NCBI RefSeq assembly: GCF_000701465.1 | Contig: NZ_JNIY01000003.1 | Coordinates: 434,001-498,000 of the forward strand | Direction of reading: 5' to 3' | Origin: Paraoerskovia marina DSM 21750 | GTDB taxonomy: Bacteria; Actinomycetota; Actinomycetes; Actinomycetales; Cellulomonadaceae | Length of the DNA stretch: 64,000 nt | Shown here: in pieces, positions 33,671-43,441 of the stretch | Layout of the letters: the number at the start of each line of letters is the position of its first letter | How positions within the stretch are numbered: the stretch's first letter is position 1 | The notes under the pieces: generated by a model | Seen by the model: the letters and a program-made list of their open reading frames with translations, nothing else | Databases searched by the model: none | What the model was told of the DNA's origin: nothing | Program-made: the position numbers and the translations under genes

Positions 33671-34132
33671 TCAGGCGTTCTGCAGGGCTTCGGTGACCCG
33701 GGTGACGACCGCGACCGCGTCGTCGATCTCGGTGTCGGTCCAGGCGGTGAAGGTGGCGGCGACGATCTCTGCTCCGACCTCGGAGATGCGTCGCACGGTC
33801 GCGTGGCCCGTCGCGGTGAGCGTGAGGAGGCGCACCCGTCGGTCCGTCGTGCAGACCTCGCGGTCGACGTACCCCCGCTCGACGAGCGCGTTGACGTGGC
33901 GGCTGGCCACCGAGAGGTCGACACGAAGAGCGGCCGCGAGGTCGCCGAGGGGCAGGGAGCCCTCGCGTTCCAGGATGCGGAGCACGGTGAGCGTGGAACG
34001 TTGCAGGCCGAGGTCGGCGGCCATGCGGTTGCCGATGTCGCGCTGCGTCCGGGCGAACTCGTCGAGGGCGCGCAGCAGGTCGACGGTCCGTCCGCCGTGC
34101 GGTCCGACGGCGTCGGTGGGCTCAGTGGTCAT
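33671..34132 (-). CDS. MarR family transcriptional regulator
   Basis: This dimeric winged-helix repressor (153 residues) shows the MarR core: DLGLQRSTLTVLRILEREGSLPLGDLAAALRVDLSVASRHVNALVERGYVDREVCTTDRRVRLLTLT, including the wing DRRVRLL. The ATG at 34132 follows GGAGG by 5 nt. Its promoter carries a 21-bp inverted repeat spanning the -35, which is expected for autorepression relieved by a ligand. It is co-directional with the DHA2 exporter and probably represses both. Confidence 0.92.
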   Translation of the reverse strand: MTTEPTDAVGPHGGRTVDLLRALDEFARTQRDIGNRMAADLGLQRSTLTVLRILEREGSLPLGDLAAALRVDLSVASRHVNALVERGYVDREVCTTDRRVRLLTLTATGHATVRRISEVGAEIVAATFTAWTDTEIDDAVAVVTRVTEALQNA

Positions 34133-34155
34133 GTCGTCCTCCGGGGTCGTCGCCC

Positions 34156-34188
34156 AGGATAGATAGATTGCTTGCAGCATGCAAGCAA
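34156..34188 (-). promoter_or_regulatory. marR promoter and MarR-type operator
   Basis: On the minus strand TTGCAT (34184-34179) and TATCCT (34161-34156) are separated by 17 bp, a good -35/-10 pair. The inverted repeat TTGCTTGCA-gca-TGCAAGCAA covers 34168-34188, over the -35 and spacer. The site also lies 43 bp before the divergent gene at 34232. Confidence 0.75.
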
Positions 34189-34219
34189 CCCCGTCTCGCC
34201 CGATGGCCCGTCCCGGGGG

Positions 34220-34225
34220 CATGCT
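34220..34225 (+). promoter_or_regulatory. Possible -10 element CATGCT
   Basis: CATGCT lies 6 nt before the ATG at 34232. The first base is off consensus. Confidence 0.4.
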
Positions 34226-34231
34226 GGAGGG

Positions 34232-34858
34232 ATGGAACACCGACCACGTCGCCCCGCGATGCTCGACCAGAACGCCGCCCAGGAGATTCCCGGCGACCTC
34301 GCACCCGCAGACCGCGAGGAGATCGCCCACACGACGGCAGCCGTCGTCGTGCACCGGGGGAGAGCGAGCGAGGACCCTGCGGTCATCGACCGGCTCGTGC
34401 GCCTCGTCGAGGACGAGGGGCTCGACGTCGTCGCCGGGCTGTGGGCGGACGCCGCCTCCAACACCCTGCCGGGCGCGCTGTGGCGGCTCTACGTCCTGCG
34501 CGCGTGGGTACGGCACGACCCGCAGACGGTCACTCTCAGGTACCGGCTCGGGGTCGGGGCCGCCCCGGTCTCGGAGGTCGTCGCCGGCGCAGTGACGCCA
34601 CCCGGCCCGGACGACCTCTGCGACCTCGCCGACGCGGTCCTGTCCGGCGTCTTCACCGGAGACCTCGACGTGGCGCTCGAGCGCGCTGGCGCGTTCTGCC
34701 GGATCCTCGCGGCGGGTGCCGCGCACGACGCCGACGCCCGGGAGGCCTCGGACGACCTCGCCGCCTCCCGCATGACCCACGGAGCCTCCGCGCTGCTTCG
34801 CACGGCCGAGGAGCTCGAGCACGCCGGGGCGCTCTGGCGGGCCGGGATGCTGGAGTGA
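34232..34858 (+). CDS. Conserved actinobacterial protein of unknown function
   Basis: I do not recognise a domain in this 208-residue soluble protein. It is Ala/Leu/Asp-rich and mostly helical, with notable stretches GLWADAASNTLPGALWRLYVLRAWVRHDP and ASRMTHGASALLRTAEELEHAGALWRAG. Two cysteines are present. It has no signal peptide or membrane helix. It is divergent from marR, so the MarR operator could affect it too. The ATG at 34232 is supported by GGAGGG and a -10-like hexamer upstream, and the frame also opens at 34172. Confidence 0.72.
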   Translation: MEHRPRRPAMLDQNAAQEIPGDLAPADREEIAHTTAAVVVHRGRASEDPAVIDRLVRLVEDEGLDVVAGLWADAASNTLPGALWRLYVLRAWVRHDPQTVTLRYRLGVGAAPVSEVVAGAVTPPGPDDLCDLADAVLSGVFTGDLDVALERAGAFCRILAAGAAHDADAREASDDLAASRMTHGASALLRTAEELEHAGALWRAGMLE

Positions 34859-34953
34859 CACGGATCGCGTCCGCCCCGCTTTCGTTCACCGGCGCGGCAG
34901 GCGTACCGTGGACGGACGACGTCGGGCCGCGGTAGCCCCGGGCTCCATCTTGA

Positions 34954-34968
34954 GCCACTACGAGTGGC
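34954..34968 (+). terminator. Possible terminator after the unknown gene at 34232
   Basis: GCCACT-acg-AGTGGC is a 6-bp stem with a 3-nt loop. A longer CCGAGAGGCG pairing (34975-34984 with 35013-35022) follows with a large loop. Confidence 0.45.
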
Positions 34969-35036
34969 CACCCGCCGAGAGGCGCTCCCGGTCCGGCGTC
35001 GTACCTCTTCCTCGCCTCTCGGTCGGCGCGTCGATC

Positions 35037-35065
35037 GGTGAACGCACGGTGAACACGGGCTGAAT
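35037..35065 (+). promoter_or_regulatory. PHO-box-like direct repeats upstream of DUF47-pit
   Basis: GGTGAAC occurs at 35037-35043 and 35048-35054, with a third related unit GCTGAAT at 35059-35065. The period is exactly 11 bp. GGTGAAC is the reverse complement of GTTCACC, the core of actinobacterial PhoP boxes. The array ends 23 bp before a -10 hexamer. Confidence 0.7.
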
Positions 35066-35088
35066 TCCTCGTCAGGGAACTGCTGCCC

Positions 35089-35094
35089 TAGGCT
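35089..35094 (+). promoter_or_regulatory. -10 element TAGGCT for DUF47-pit
   Basis: TAGGCT should start transcription near 35101, giving a leader of about 33 nt with GGAG 6 nt before the GTG at 35134. Confidence 0.55.
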
Positions 35095-35133
35095 GAACCC
35101 GACCTCACTTCCTGCGTCGGACCGGAGCGCCCC

Positions 35134-35754
35134 GTGCGATTTCGACTCACCCCCCGAGAAACGTCGTATTTCGATCTCCTCACGGAGTCGGCCCAGCACC
35201 TGGTGGACGGCTCCAAGCTGCTCTCCGAGCTCCTCGGGGCAGACCGGCCGGGACGGAAGGCCATCGCCAAGAAGCTCAACGACGCCGAGCACGCCGCCGA
35301 CGACTCGACCCACGCGATCATGAAGATGCTCAACCAGACCTTCGTGACGCCGTTCGACCGTGACGACATCTACAACCTCGCCTCGGCGCTCGACGACTGC
35401 ATGGACTGCATGGAGGAGGCCGCCGACCTCATCGTCCTGTACAAGATCGACGAGATCCCGCGGCGGGTCTCCGAGCAGGTCCAGGTCCTCGAGCGGGCGT
35501 CCGAGCTGACCTGCGAGGCCATGCCGAAGCTGCGCACGATGGACGACCTCGAGGACTACTGGATCGAGGTCAACCGACTCGAGAACCAGGCCGACAAGAT
35601 CCACCGCAAGCTCATCGCGCAGCTCTTCGACGAGATCACCGACCCGATCCTGCTGATGAAACTCAAGGAGATCGTCGAGATCCTCGAGGAGGCGGCCGAC
35701 GCCTTCGAGAAGGTCGCCAACACCGTCGAGACCATCGTGCTCAAGGAGTCTTGA
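35134..35754 (+). CDS. DUF47 (PhoU-like) phosphate-transport accessory protein
   Basis: This cytoplasmic helical protein (206 residues) belongs to the DUF47/TIGR00153 family, related to PhoU. It shows SYFDLLTESAQHLVDGSKLLSELL, FVTPFDRDDIYNLASALDDCMDCMEEAADLI and EVNRLENQADKIHRKLIAQLF, with Asp/Glu clusters that bind metals in PhoU. Such proteins are almost always encoded beside Pit transporters and modulate them. The pit gene starts 4 nt after the stop. PHO-box-like repeats precede the operon. Confidence 0.92.
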   Translation: MRFRLTPRETSYFDLLTESAQHLVDGSKLLSELLGADRPGRKAIAKKLNDAEHAADDSTHAIMKMLNQTFVTPFDRDDIYNLASALDDCMDCMEEAADLIVLYKIDEIPRRVSEQVQVLERASELTCEAMPKLRTMDDLEDYWIEVNRLENQADKIHRKLIAQLFDEITDPILLMKLKEIVEILEEAADAFEKVANTVETIVLKES

Positions 35755-35758
35755 GCCC

Positions 35759-36763
35759 GTGGAGCTCGCACTCGTCATCATCGTCGTGGTGGTCGCGCTC
35801 TCGTTCGACTACACGAACGGGTTTCACGACGCCGCCAACGCCATCGCGACGTCCGTCTCCACCCGGGCGCTCACCCCCCGGGCCGCGCTCCTCATGGCAG
35901 CCTTCTTCAACCTCGTCGGCGCGATGCTCGGCACGGAGGTCGCGACGACGATCGCCGAGGAGATCATCGCGATCGACGACGCGCCGGCCCACCAGGGCCT
36001 CGTCATCGTGCTCTGCGGGCTGATCGGCGCCATCACGTGGAACCTCATCACCTGGTGGCTGGGCCTGCCGTCGTCCTCGACGCACGCCATCATCGGCGGG
36101 CTCACCGGCGTCGGGATCGCCTCGGGGATCACGGTCTACTGGAGCGCGATCGTCGACAAGGTCGTCCTCCCGATGATCTTCTCGCCCCTGATCGGGTTCG
36201 TCGGCGCCTACCTCGCGATGGTCGCGCTGCTCTGGATCTTCCGCCGTGCCAACCCGCACAAGACGTACCGTCGCTTCCGGATCGCGCAGACGGCCTCCGC
36301 CGCCGCGATGGCCCTCGGCCACGGGCTGCAGGACGCCCAGAAGACGATGGGCGTCATCCTCCTCGCGCTCGTCGCGGGCGGCTACCACGAGGACAACGGG
36401 GAGATCCCGTTCTGGGTCAAGATCTCCGCCGCCACCGCCATCTCCCTGGGGACCTACGCGGGCGGCTGGCGCATCATGCGGACCCTAGGCCGCCGGATCA
36501 TCGAGCTCGACCCGGCCCGCGGGTTCGTCGCGGAGTCGGTCTCGGCGCTCGTGCTCTACGCCAACGCGTTCATCCTGCACGCGCCCGTCTCGACGACGCA
36601 CACCATCACGTCGGCCATCATGGGGGTCGGCGCCACCAAGCGTCTGTCCGCCGTGCGCTGGGGCGTCGCCAAGAACATCGCGGGGGCCTGGGTGCTGACC
36701 ATTCCCGCGGCTGCACTCGTCGCCGCTGCCGTCTACTTCGTGCTCGCGCCGATCATGGTCTGA
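35759..36763 (+). CDS. pit: Low-affinity inorganic phosphate transporter, Pit family
   Basis: This proton-coupled inner-membrane transporter (334 residues) imports phosphate, usually as a metal-phosphate complex. The two PiT signatures are FDYTNGFHDAANAIATSVSTRAL near the start and the repeat APVSTTHTITSAIMGVG near the end. GLPSSSTHAIIGGLTGVG is also typical. About nine helices are predicted. The GTG start is 4 nt after the DUF47 gene. It is convergent with the MutT1-like gene. Confidence 0.95.
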   Translation: MELALVIIVVVVALSFDYTNGFHDAANAIATSVSTRALTPRAALLMAAFFNLVGAMLGTEVATTIAEEIIAIDDAPAHQGLVIVLCGLIGAITWNLITWWLGLPSSSTHAIIGGLTGVGIASGITVYWSAIVDKVVLPMIFSPLIGFVGAYLAMVALLWIFRRANPHKTYRRFRIAQTASAAAMALGHGLQDAQKTMGVILLALVAGGYHEDNGEIPFWVKISAATAISLGTYAGGWRIMRTLGRRIIELDPARGFVAESVSALVLYANAFILHAPVSTTHTITSAIMGVGATKRLSAVRWGVAKNIAGAWVLTIPAAALVAAAVYFVLAPIMV

Positions 36764-36772
36764 GCGGAGCGT

Positions 36773-37792
36773 TCAGTACAGCGGTGGTGCGGCGATCTCC
36801 GCGGCCACCACACGCGGACCGCTCTTCATCTGCGCGACGTGCGCGACGATCATCTCGCCGGGCTCGAGGAACGGGTCGACCGTCGGCAGCATGTCCGCCA
36901 CGGAGCGACGTGCGTGCTGGCCGAGCACGTCCAGGACGGTGGGAAGCACCGGTCGGTGCGTGCACAGCACCGACGAGCGGCGCGACTCCAGCATCGCCCG
37001 AACCGCGGCCGCGACCCGGCCGGGCTTGCGCTCGTGGTGCGCCTCGGTGAACGTCTCGTAGCGAGCCGTGTCGACGTCGGCCGCCTGGGCGTACGGGGAG
37101 ATCGTGGCCGAGCAGCGCTCCCACATGCTCGTCGCCACCGCCTCGACGCCGTAGGCGGCGAGCACCGGGACGGCCGCCACGGCCTGGGCGTGGCCGATCG
37201 GCGTCAACGGGCGGTCCTGCTCGCCGCCGACCCACCGCGAGCGCGCCTCGGCGCGGCCGTGACGGGCGATGACGACCGCATGCGTGTCGAGGCGACCGTT
37301 CTCGTGCTCCTCGACGAGTGCTTCGAGCGGCCCGCGGTCCACGGCTCGCGTCAGGCGCGCCGACGCCTCCGCGACGTCGAGCCAGACGACGTCGTCGATC
37401 TCCTGCGGGTCGACGTCGGAGACAGGTGCGCGGGCGGTCACGGGCGCCGACCGGCGAGGAACGCGCCGCGCCGCCCAGTAGTGCACGCGCTTCACGCTGC
37501 CGTCGCTCGTCAGGTACTGCAGGCCCGGCAGGGGGACCCCGAGGGCGACGGGAGCCCCGGTCTCTTCCGCGACCTCGCGCGCGGCGGCCGTCGGGAACGC
37601 CTCTCCGGTGTCGAGCTTGCCCTTCGGCCACGACCAGTCGTCGTACCGCGGGCGGTGGATCAGTCGGACCTGCAGGACGTCCTGGCGCACGCGCCAGACC
37701 AGTGCCCCCGCGGTCTCCACCACGGGAGCGTGCTCCACCGGGGCCGGTCGGATCGGCTCGTGCAGCGGCGAGGCCTTGGCGGAGGCGGGCAC
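36773..37792 (-). CDS. Nudix hydrolase fused to a histidine phosphatase (MutT1-like)
   Basis: This two-domain protein (339 residues) resembles mycobacterial MutT1, which removes oxidised guanine nucleotides and diadenosine polyphosphates. The Nudix box spans residues 58-80 (GKLDTGEAF...REVAEETGA). The histidine-phosphatase domain begins with VIARHGRAEAR near residue 175, and a conserved downstream LCTHRPVLP carries the second catalytic His. The GTG start shares one base with the ppk TAG stop (TAGTG). It is therefore expressed with polyphosphate kinase. Confidence 0.9.
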   Translation of the reverse strand: MPASAKASPLHEPIRPAPVEHAPVVETAGALVWRVRQDVLQVRLIHRPRYDDWSWPKGKLDTGEAFPTAAAREVAEETGAPVALGVPLPGLQYLTSDGSVKRVHYWAARRVPRRSAPVTARAPVSDVDPQEIDDVVWLDVAEASARLTRAVDRGPLEALVEEHENGRLDTHAVVIARHGRAEARSRWVGGEQDRPLTPIGHAQAVAAVPVLAAYGVEAVATSMWERCSATISPYAQAADVDTARYETFTEAHHERKPGRVAAAVRAMLESRRSSVLCTHRPVLPTVLDVLGQHARRSVADMLPTVDPFLEPGEMIVAHVAQMKSGPRVVAAEIAAPPLY

Positions 37793-40044
37793 TAGCGGCC
37801 TGCCGTGGTGCGCCGCCGCTGACGCTTGACGAGGCTCGACTGCAGGTCTCGCAACGGCTCGCCGTGCTCGTCCCGCGAGCGCCGCGACCAGGTGTCGTCC
37901 TCGAGGCGCCAGGACGAGGTGTTCTCGTCCATCGACACGTCGACCAGGTCGATCAGCTCGTTGATCTGGCTCGGCTCGCTGATCCGGACGAGGGCCTCGA
38001 CGCGGCGGTCGAGGTTGCGGTGCATCAGGTCGGCGGAGCCGATGAAGACCTCGGGGCCCGAGTCCGGTCCGTCGCCGATGGCGGGGCCGACCGAGTTGGC
38101 GAAGCCGTAGATCCTCGAGTGCTCGAGGAACCGCCCGAGGATCGACCGCACGCGGATGTTCTCGCTCAGGCCCGGCACCCCGGGACGCAGCGCGCAGATG
38201 CCGCGCACCACGAGGTCGACCTGCACGCCGGCCTGCGACGCCCGGTAGAGCGCGTCGATCGTGGCCTCGTCGACCGCGGAGTTCACCTTGATCTTGATCC
38301 AGGCCTCGTGCCCCTGGCGGGCGGCGTCGGCCTCGCGCTCGATGCGCTCGACGAGGCCGCTGCGGACCGTGCGCGGGGCGACGAGGAGCCGGTGGAAGCG
38401 CGACGTCGGGGCGTAGCCGCTGAGCTGGTTGAACAGCCGGGTCAGGTCCTGCCCGACCTCGGTCGACGCCGTCAGCAGGCCGTGGTCCGTGTACAGACGG
38501 GCGGTCTTCGGGTGGTAGTTGCCCGTCCCGACGTGGCAGTACCGCCGCAGCCCGTCCTCCTCCTGCCGGACGACGAGCGAGAGCTTGCAGTGGGTCTTGA
38601 GGCCGACGATGCCGTAGACGACGTGCACACCTGCCTGCTCGAGCTTGCGGGCCCAGGAGATGTTGGCCTGCTCGTCGAACCTGGCCTTGATCTCGACGAG
38701 GGCGAGGACCTGCTTCCCGGCCTCGGCCGCGTCGATCAGCGCGTCGACGATCGGCGAGTCCCCGGACGTGCGGTACAGCGTCTGCTTGATCGCGAGGACC
38801 GCGGGGTCGGCCGCGGCCTGCTCCAGGAAGGTCTGGACCGACGTCGAGAAGGAGTCGTACGGGTGGTGCAGCAGGATGTCCTGCTGCCGGATCGCGGCGA
38901 AGACGTTGGTCGGGCTGGCGCTCTCGACCTCGGCGAGCAGCCGGTGCGTCGTCGGGACGAACGGCGGGAAGTGCAGGTCGGCACGGTCGAGGTCCGCGAT
39001 GACGTTGAGCCCGGTCAGGTCCAGCGGCGCCGGGAGCTCGTAGACCTCGTGCTCGGCGACGCCGAGCTCGCGGACCAGCAGCGAGCGGATGCGGGCGCTG
39101 ATGCCCGTCGCGAGCGCGAGCCGCACGGGCGGTCCGAAACGGCGGCGCAGCAGCTCCTTCTCCATCGCCTTGAGAAGGTTCTCGGCGTCGTCCTCCTCCA
39201 CCTCGACGTCCTCGTTGCGGGTCACCCGGAACGTGTGGTGCTCGCGCACCTCCATCCCGGGGAACAGCTGGTCCAGGTGCTGGGCGATGACCTCCTCGAG
39301 AGGCACGTACGACATCGGCTTGCCCGCCGCGACCGGCGACGACGCCGGTTCGCTCGGACGGCCCTTGGCGTCGACGGCGATGAATCGCGGCAGGAGCGGC
39401 GGCACCTTCACCCGCGCGAAGTGCTCCTTGTTCGTCGTCGGGTTGGCGACGAGGACCGCGAGGTTCAGCGAGAGTCCCGAGATGTACGGGAACGGGTGCG
39501 CCGGGTCGACCGCGAGCGGGGTCAGCACCGGGAAGATCCGCTTGCGGAAGAACTTGTGCAGGCGGTCCTGCTCCTTGGCCTCCAGCTCGTCCCAGTGGAC
39601 GAGCGTGATCCCCTCGGACGCGAGGGCCGGCTGGACCGAGTCGCGGAAGACCTGGGCGTGGCGGGCCATCAGGTCCTGCGCCCGCACGCTGATCGCCTCA
39701 AGAACCTCGCGCGGGCTCAGCCCGGACGCCGCGGTCACCGCGAGCCCGGTGGCGATGCGCCGCTTGAGACCGGCCACGCGCACCATGAAGAACTCGTCGA
39801 GGTTCGAGGCGAAGATCGACAGGAAGCGCACGCGCTCCAGCATCGGCTGCCGGTCGTCCTCCGCGAGCTCGAGCACGCGCTCGTTGAACGCGAGCCAGCT
39901 GATCTCGCGGTCCGCAAAGCGGTCGTCCGGCAGCGGAGCCCGCGTGGGGCCCTCGCGCTCGGGCTCCGGCTCCTCGGCGATGTGCTCGGCGATGTACGCA
40001 GCGAGTTCCGGGTCCATGGTCCGCGGCGCGGTCGAGTCGCTCAT
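37792..40044 (-). CDS. ppk: Polyphosphate kinase (PPK1)
   Basis: PPK1 reversibly polymerises the gamma phosphate of ATP into polyphosphate (750 residues). The N-domain shows [49 protein letters not shown]. The catalytic core contains [23 protein letters not shown] near residue 510, whose first His is the phosphorylated residue by comparison with E. coli PPK1. [19 protein letters not shown] is also conserved. A CAGGAT hexamer lies 7 nt before the ATG, and two PHO-box-like repeats lie just upstream. A MutT1-like gene overlaps the stop. Confidence 0.96.
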   Translation of the reverse strand: MSDSTAPRTMDPELAAYIAEHIAEEPEPEREGPTRAPLPDDRFADREISWLAFNERVLELAEDDRQPMLERVRFLSIFASNLDEFFMVRVAGLKRRIATGLAVTAASGLSPREVLEAISVRAQDLMARHAQVFRDSVQPALASEGITLVHWDELEAKEQDRLHKFFRKRIFPVLTPLAVDPAHPFPYISGLSLNLAVLVANPTTNKEHFARVKVPPLLPRFIAVDAKGRPSEPASSPVAAGKPMSYVPLEEVIAQHLDQLFPGMEVREHHTFRVTRNEDVEVEEDDAENLLKAMEKELLRRRFGPPVRLALATGISARIRSLLVRELGVAEHEVYELPAPLDLTGLNVIADLDRADLHFPPFVPTTHRLLAEVESASPTNVFAAIRQQDILLHHPYDSFSTSVQTFLEQAAADPAVLAIKQTLYRTSGDSPIVDALIDAAEAGKQVLALVEIKARFDEQANISWARKLEQAGVHVVYGIVGLKTHCKLSLVVRQEEDGLRRYCHVGTGNYHPKTARLYTDHGLLTASTEVGQDLTRLFNQLSGYAPTSRFHRLLVAPRTVRSGLVERIEREADAARQGHEAWIKIKVNSAVDEATIDALYRASQAGVQVDLVVRGICALRPGVPGLSENIRVRSILGRFLEHSRIYGFANSVGPAIGDGPDSGPEVFIGSADLMHRNLDRRVEALVRISEPSQINELIDLVDVSMDENTSSWRLEDDTWSRRSRDEHGEPLRDLQSSLVKRQRRRTTAGR

Positions 40045-40051
40045 GCTGCTT

Positions 40052-40057
40052 ATCCTG
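40052..40057 (-). promoter_or_regulatory. Possible -10 element CAGGAT for ppk (minus strand)
   Basis: On the minus strand CAGGAT is followed by 7 nt and the ATG at 40044. Confidence 0.45.
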
Positions 40058-40062
40058 ACACC

Positions 40063-40084
40063 ATCGTGTGAACGGCGGGTGACA
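40063..40084 (-). promoter_or_regulatory. PHO-box-like repeats upstream of ppk
   Basis: Reading the minus strand, TGTCACCCGCC (40084-40074) is followed directly by GTTCACACGAT (40073-40063). Both resemble the 11-bp PhoP unit GTTCACCCGGC, each matching at about 8 of 11 positions. The pair ends 5 bp before the -10, over the -35 position. Confidence 0.55.
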
Positions 40085-40087
40085 AGA

Positions 40088-41020
40088 TCACTCGCGCGTC
40101 GTCGACGGAGCCAGCTGGACGTCTGTCGCCCGGGTGTCGAAGCCGAGCGCGGCGTACGTGTGCACGGCTGCGGCGTTGTCGCCGTCGACGTACAGCACCG
40201 CCGTCGTGCATCCCCGCTCTGCCAGCTGTGCGAGACCGGCGATCGTCAGCGCCCTGCCGAGACCGCATCCCTGGGCCCCCGGGTCGACGCCGACGACGTA
40301 GATCTCACCCTCCGACGGGTTCTGGGGATCGACCTTGGTCCAGATGAAACCCAGTGGCGCACCGCCGTCGTCGGGGGCGAGGAGTCGCAGCCCGTCCTCC
40401 CGGAACCACGCCTCGGCCCGACGGGCGTCGAGGTCGGCCTGCGTCGTCCGACCCTGCTCGGGGTGGTCGGCGAACGCCCGGGAGTTCAGGTCGAGCCAGG
40501 CCGCGTCGTCGTCGGGGCGTGCGGTGCGCAGGCGGAGCCCGTCCGGGAGCTGCGGGTCTGAGTCGGCGGGGGGCAGGGCTCGCTCGAGGATGCGGAGGTC
40601 ACGGACCGGCTCCCACCCGAGTGTGGCCGCGAACGCCTGCGCGGCCGGGACGTAGCCGTGGGCCCAGACGTGAAGCGGGCCGCTGCGTCGTCCGGGCGCC
40701 CCGGAGCGGGCGGGCAGGCGAGCGTCGCGGACGGCGGTGCGCAGGAGCGTCGTGCCGAGCCCGCGGCGTCGGTGGTCGGGGTGGACCACGAGCTCGGCCG
40801 ACGCGGGGTCCGTACCTCGGTCGATCTGGGCGTATCCCACGACGTCGTCACTCACGCGCACGACGGCGTGGGTCAGGTCCGCGCTGTCCGTGCGGAGGTT
40901 GAGCAGGGGCTGCTCGGACAGCGGCGGGACCCCGTCGGCCGCGGCTGCTGCGGCGGCGAGGGTGCGGACGGCGGTCGCGGTGGCGTCGTCGGGCGGGCCG
41001 ATCTCCAGGTCAGGGCGCAT
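40088..41020 (-). CDS. mshD: Mycothiol synthase
   Basis: MshD acetylates Cys-GlcN-Ins with acetyl-CoA in the last step of mycothiol synthesis (310 residues). It has two GNAT domains. The acetyl-CoA loop of the first is [14 protein letters not shown], and that of the second is [18 protein letters not shown]. The middle shows [18 protein letters not shown] and the active second domain [24 protein letters not shown], diagnostic for MshD. Mycothiol is specific to actinobacteria, which supports the taxonomic call. It lies upstream of ppk on the same strand, separated by the ppk promoter region. Confidence 0.94.
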   Translation of the reverse strand: MRPDLEIGPPDDATATAVRTLAAAAAAADGVPPLSEQPLLNLRTDSADLTHAVVRVSDDVVGYAQIDRGTDPASAELVVHPDHRRRGLGTTLLRTAVRDARLPARSGAPGRRSGPLHVWAHGYVPAAQAFAATLGWEPVRDLRILERALPPADSDPQLPDGLRLRTARPDDDAAWLDLNSRAFADHPEQGRTTQADLDARRAEAWFREDGLRLLAPDDGGAPLGFIWTKVDPQNPSEGEIYVVGVDPGAQGCGLGRALTIAGLAQLAERGCTTAVLYVDGDNAAAVHTYAALGFDTRATDVQLAPSTTRE

Positions 41021-41041
41021 GCCCCCATCACACCACTGTTT

Positions 41042-41098
41042 CCCGGAACGACGACCGGTCCCCGGAACGACGACCGCTCCCCGGAACGACGACGCCGA
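41042..41098. repeat. Three tandem 19-bp repeats upstream of mshD
   Basis: CCCGGAACGACGACCG begins at 41042 and 41061, and a related copy begins at 41080, with exact 19-bp spacing. The third copy diverges at its end, where the large hairpin begins. Confidence 0.8.
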
Positions 41099-41166
41099 GG
41101 TCGACCCCAGCGCGCGAGGTAGTGCCTGCGAGGCACTACCTCGCGCGCTGAAGGTCGACCTCGGCG
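41093..41166. repeat. Large near-perfect hairpin between acs and mshD
   Basis: An outer 14-bp stem (CGCCGAGGTCGACC with its complement at 41153-41166) continues into an inner 17-bp stem (GCGCGCGAGGTAGTGCC with 41132-41148). They are separated by a cca/tgaa internal loop and capped by TGCGA. It lies downstream of acs and upstream of mshD. Two 9-bp-period GCAGTTGG units follow at 41166-41182. It may be a terminator or a dispersed genomic palindrome. Confidence 0.8.
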
Positions 41167-41198
41167 CAGTTGGTGCAGTTGGCGCAGAGGGCCGAGCG

Positions 41199-43208
<2,010 letters not shown>

Positions 43209-43309
43209 GCGGACCTCCTGTGCGCATCGACGCTGGTGCGGTCCGTGGCACGCACGCACGTACGCGCTCGACGGACACGTCGGGGCTCTGCATGCACCCG
43301 ACGAGCGTG

Positions 43310-43341
43310 AGTGTAGACCCCTGGCGGTGACCGGGGTCACC
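43310..43341 (-). promoter_or_regulatory. acs promoter region with a 16-bp inverted repeat
   Basis: On the minus strand TACACT (43315-43310) is a good -10. The inverted repeat GGTGACC-gg-GGTCACC (43326-43341) covers the -35 position, where TGACCC lies 18 bp upstream. A regulator bound here would control acs. The identity of the regulator is unknown. Confidence 0.5.
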
Positions 43342-43427
43342 CTGGACCGCGATTCGGTCAGGGTGCTGACAAACGTGCCGGAACCGTGGCGACGTCGCAC
43401 CGGTCCGCCGGTCGTGTGCCGCTCCGG

Positions 43428-43433
43428 TAGCGT
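43428..43433 (+). promoter_or_regulatory. Possible -10 element TAGCGT
   Basis: TAGCGT lies 8 nt before the GTG at 43442. Confidence 0.45.
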
Positions 43434-43441
43434 CGGCGCCC

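Noticed and set aside
37318-40071. A 917-codon open frame antisense to ppk
   Set aside because: It is a typical GC-rich shadow frame with no domain resemblance, while the opposite strand encodes a full, recognisable PPK1. The same applies to the 828-codon frame antisense to the nuclease gene at 3686-6172.
41093-41166. Insertion-sequence ends or a MITE
   Set aside because: There is a single hairpin with no transposase and no visible target duplication. It is listed as a structural repeat only.
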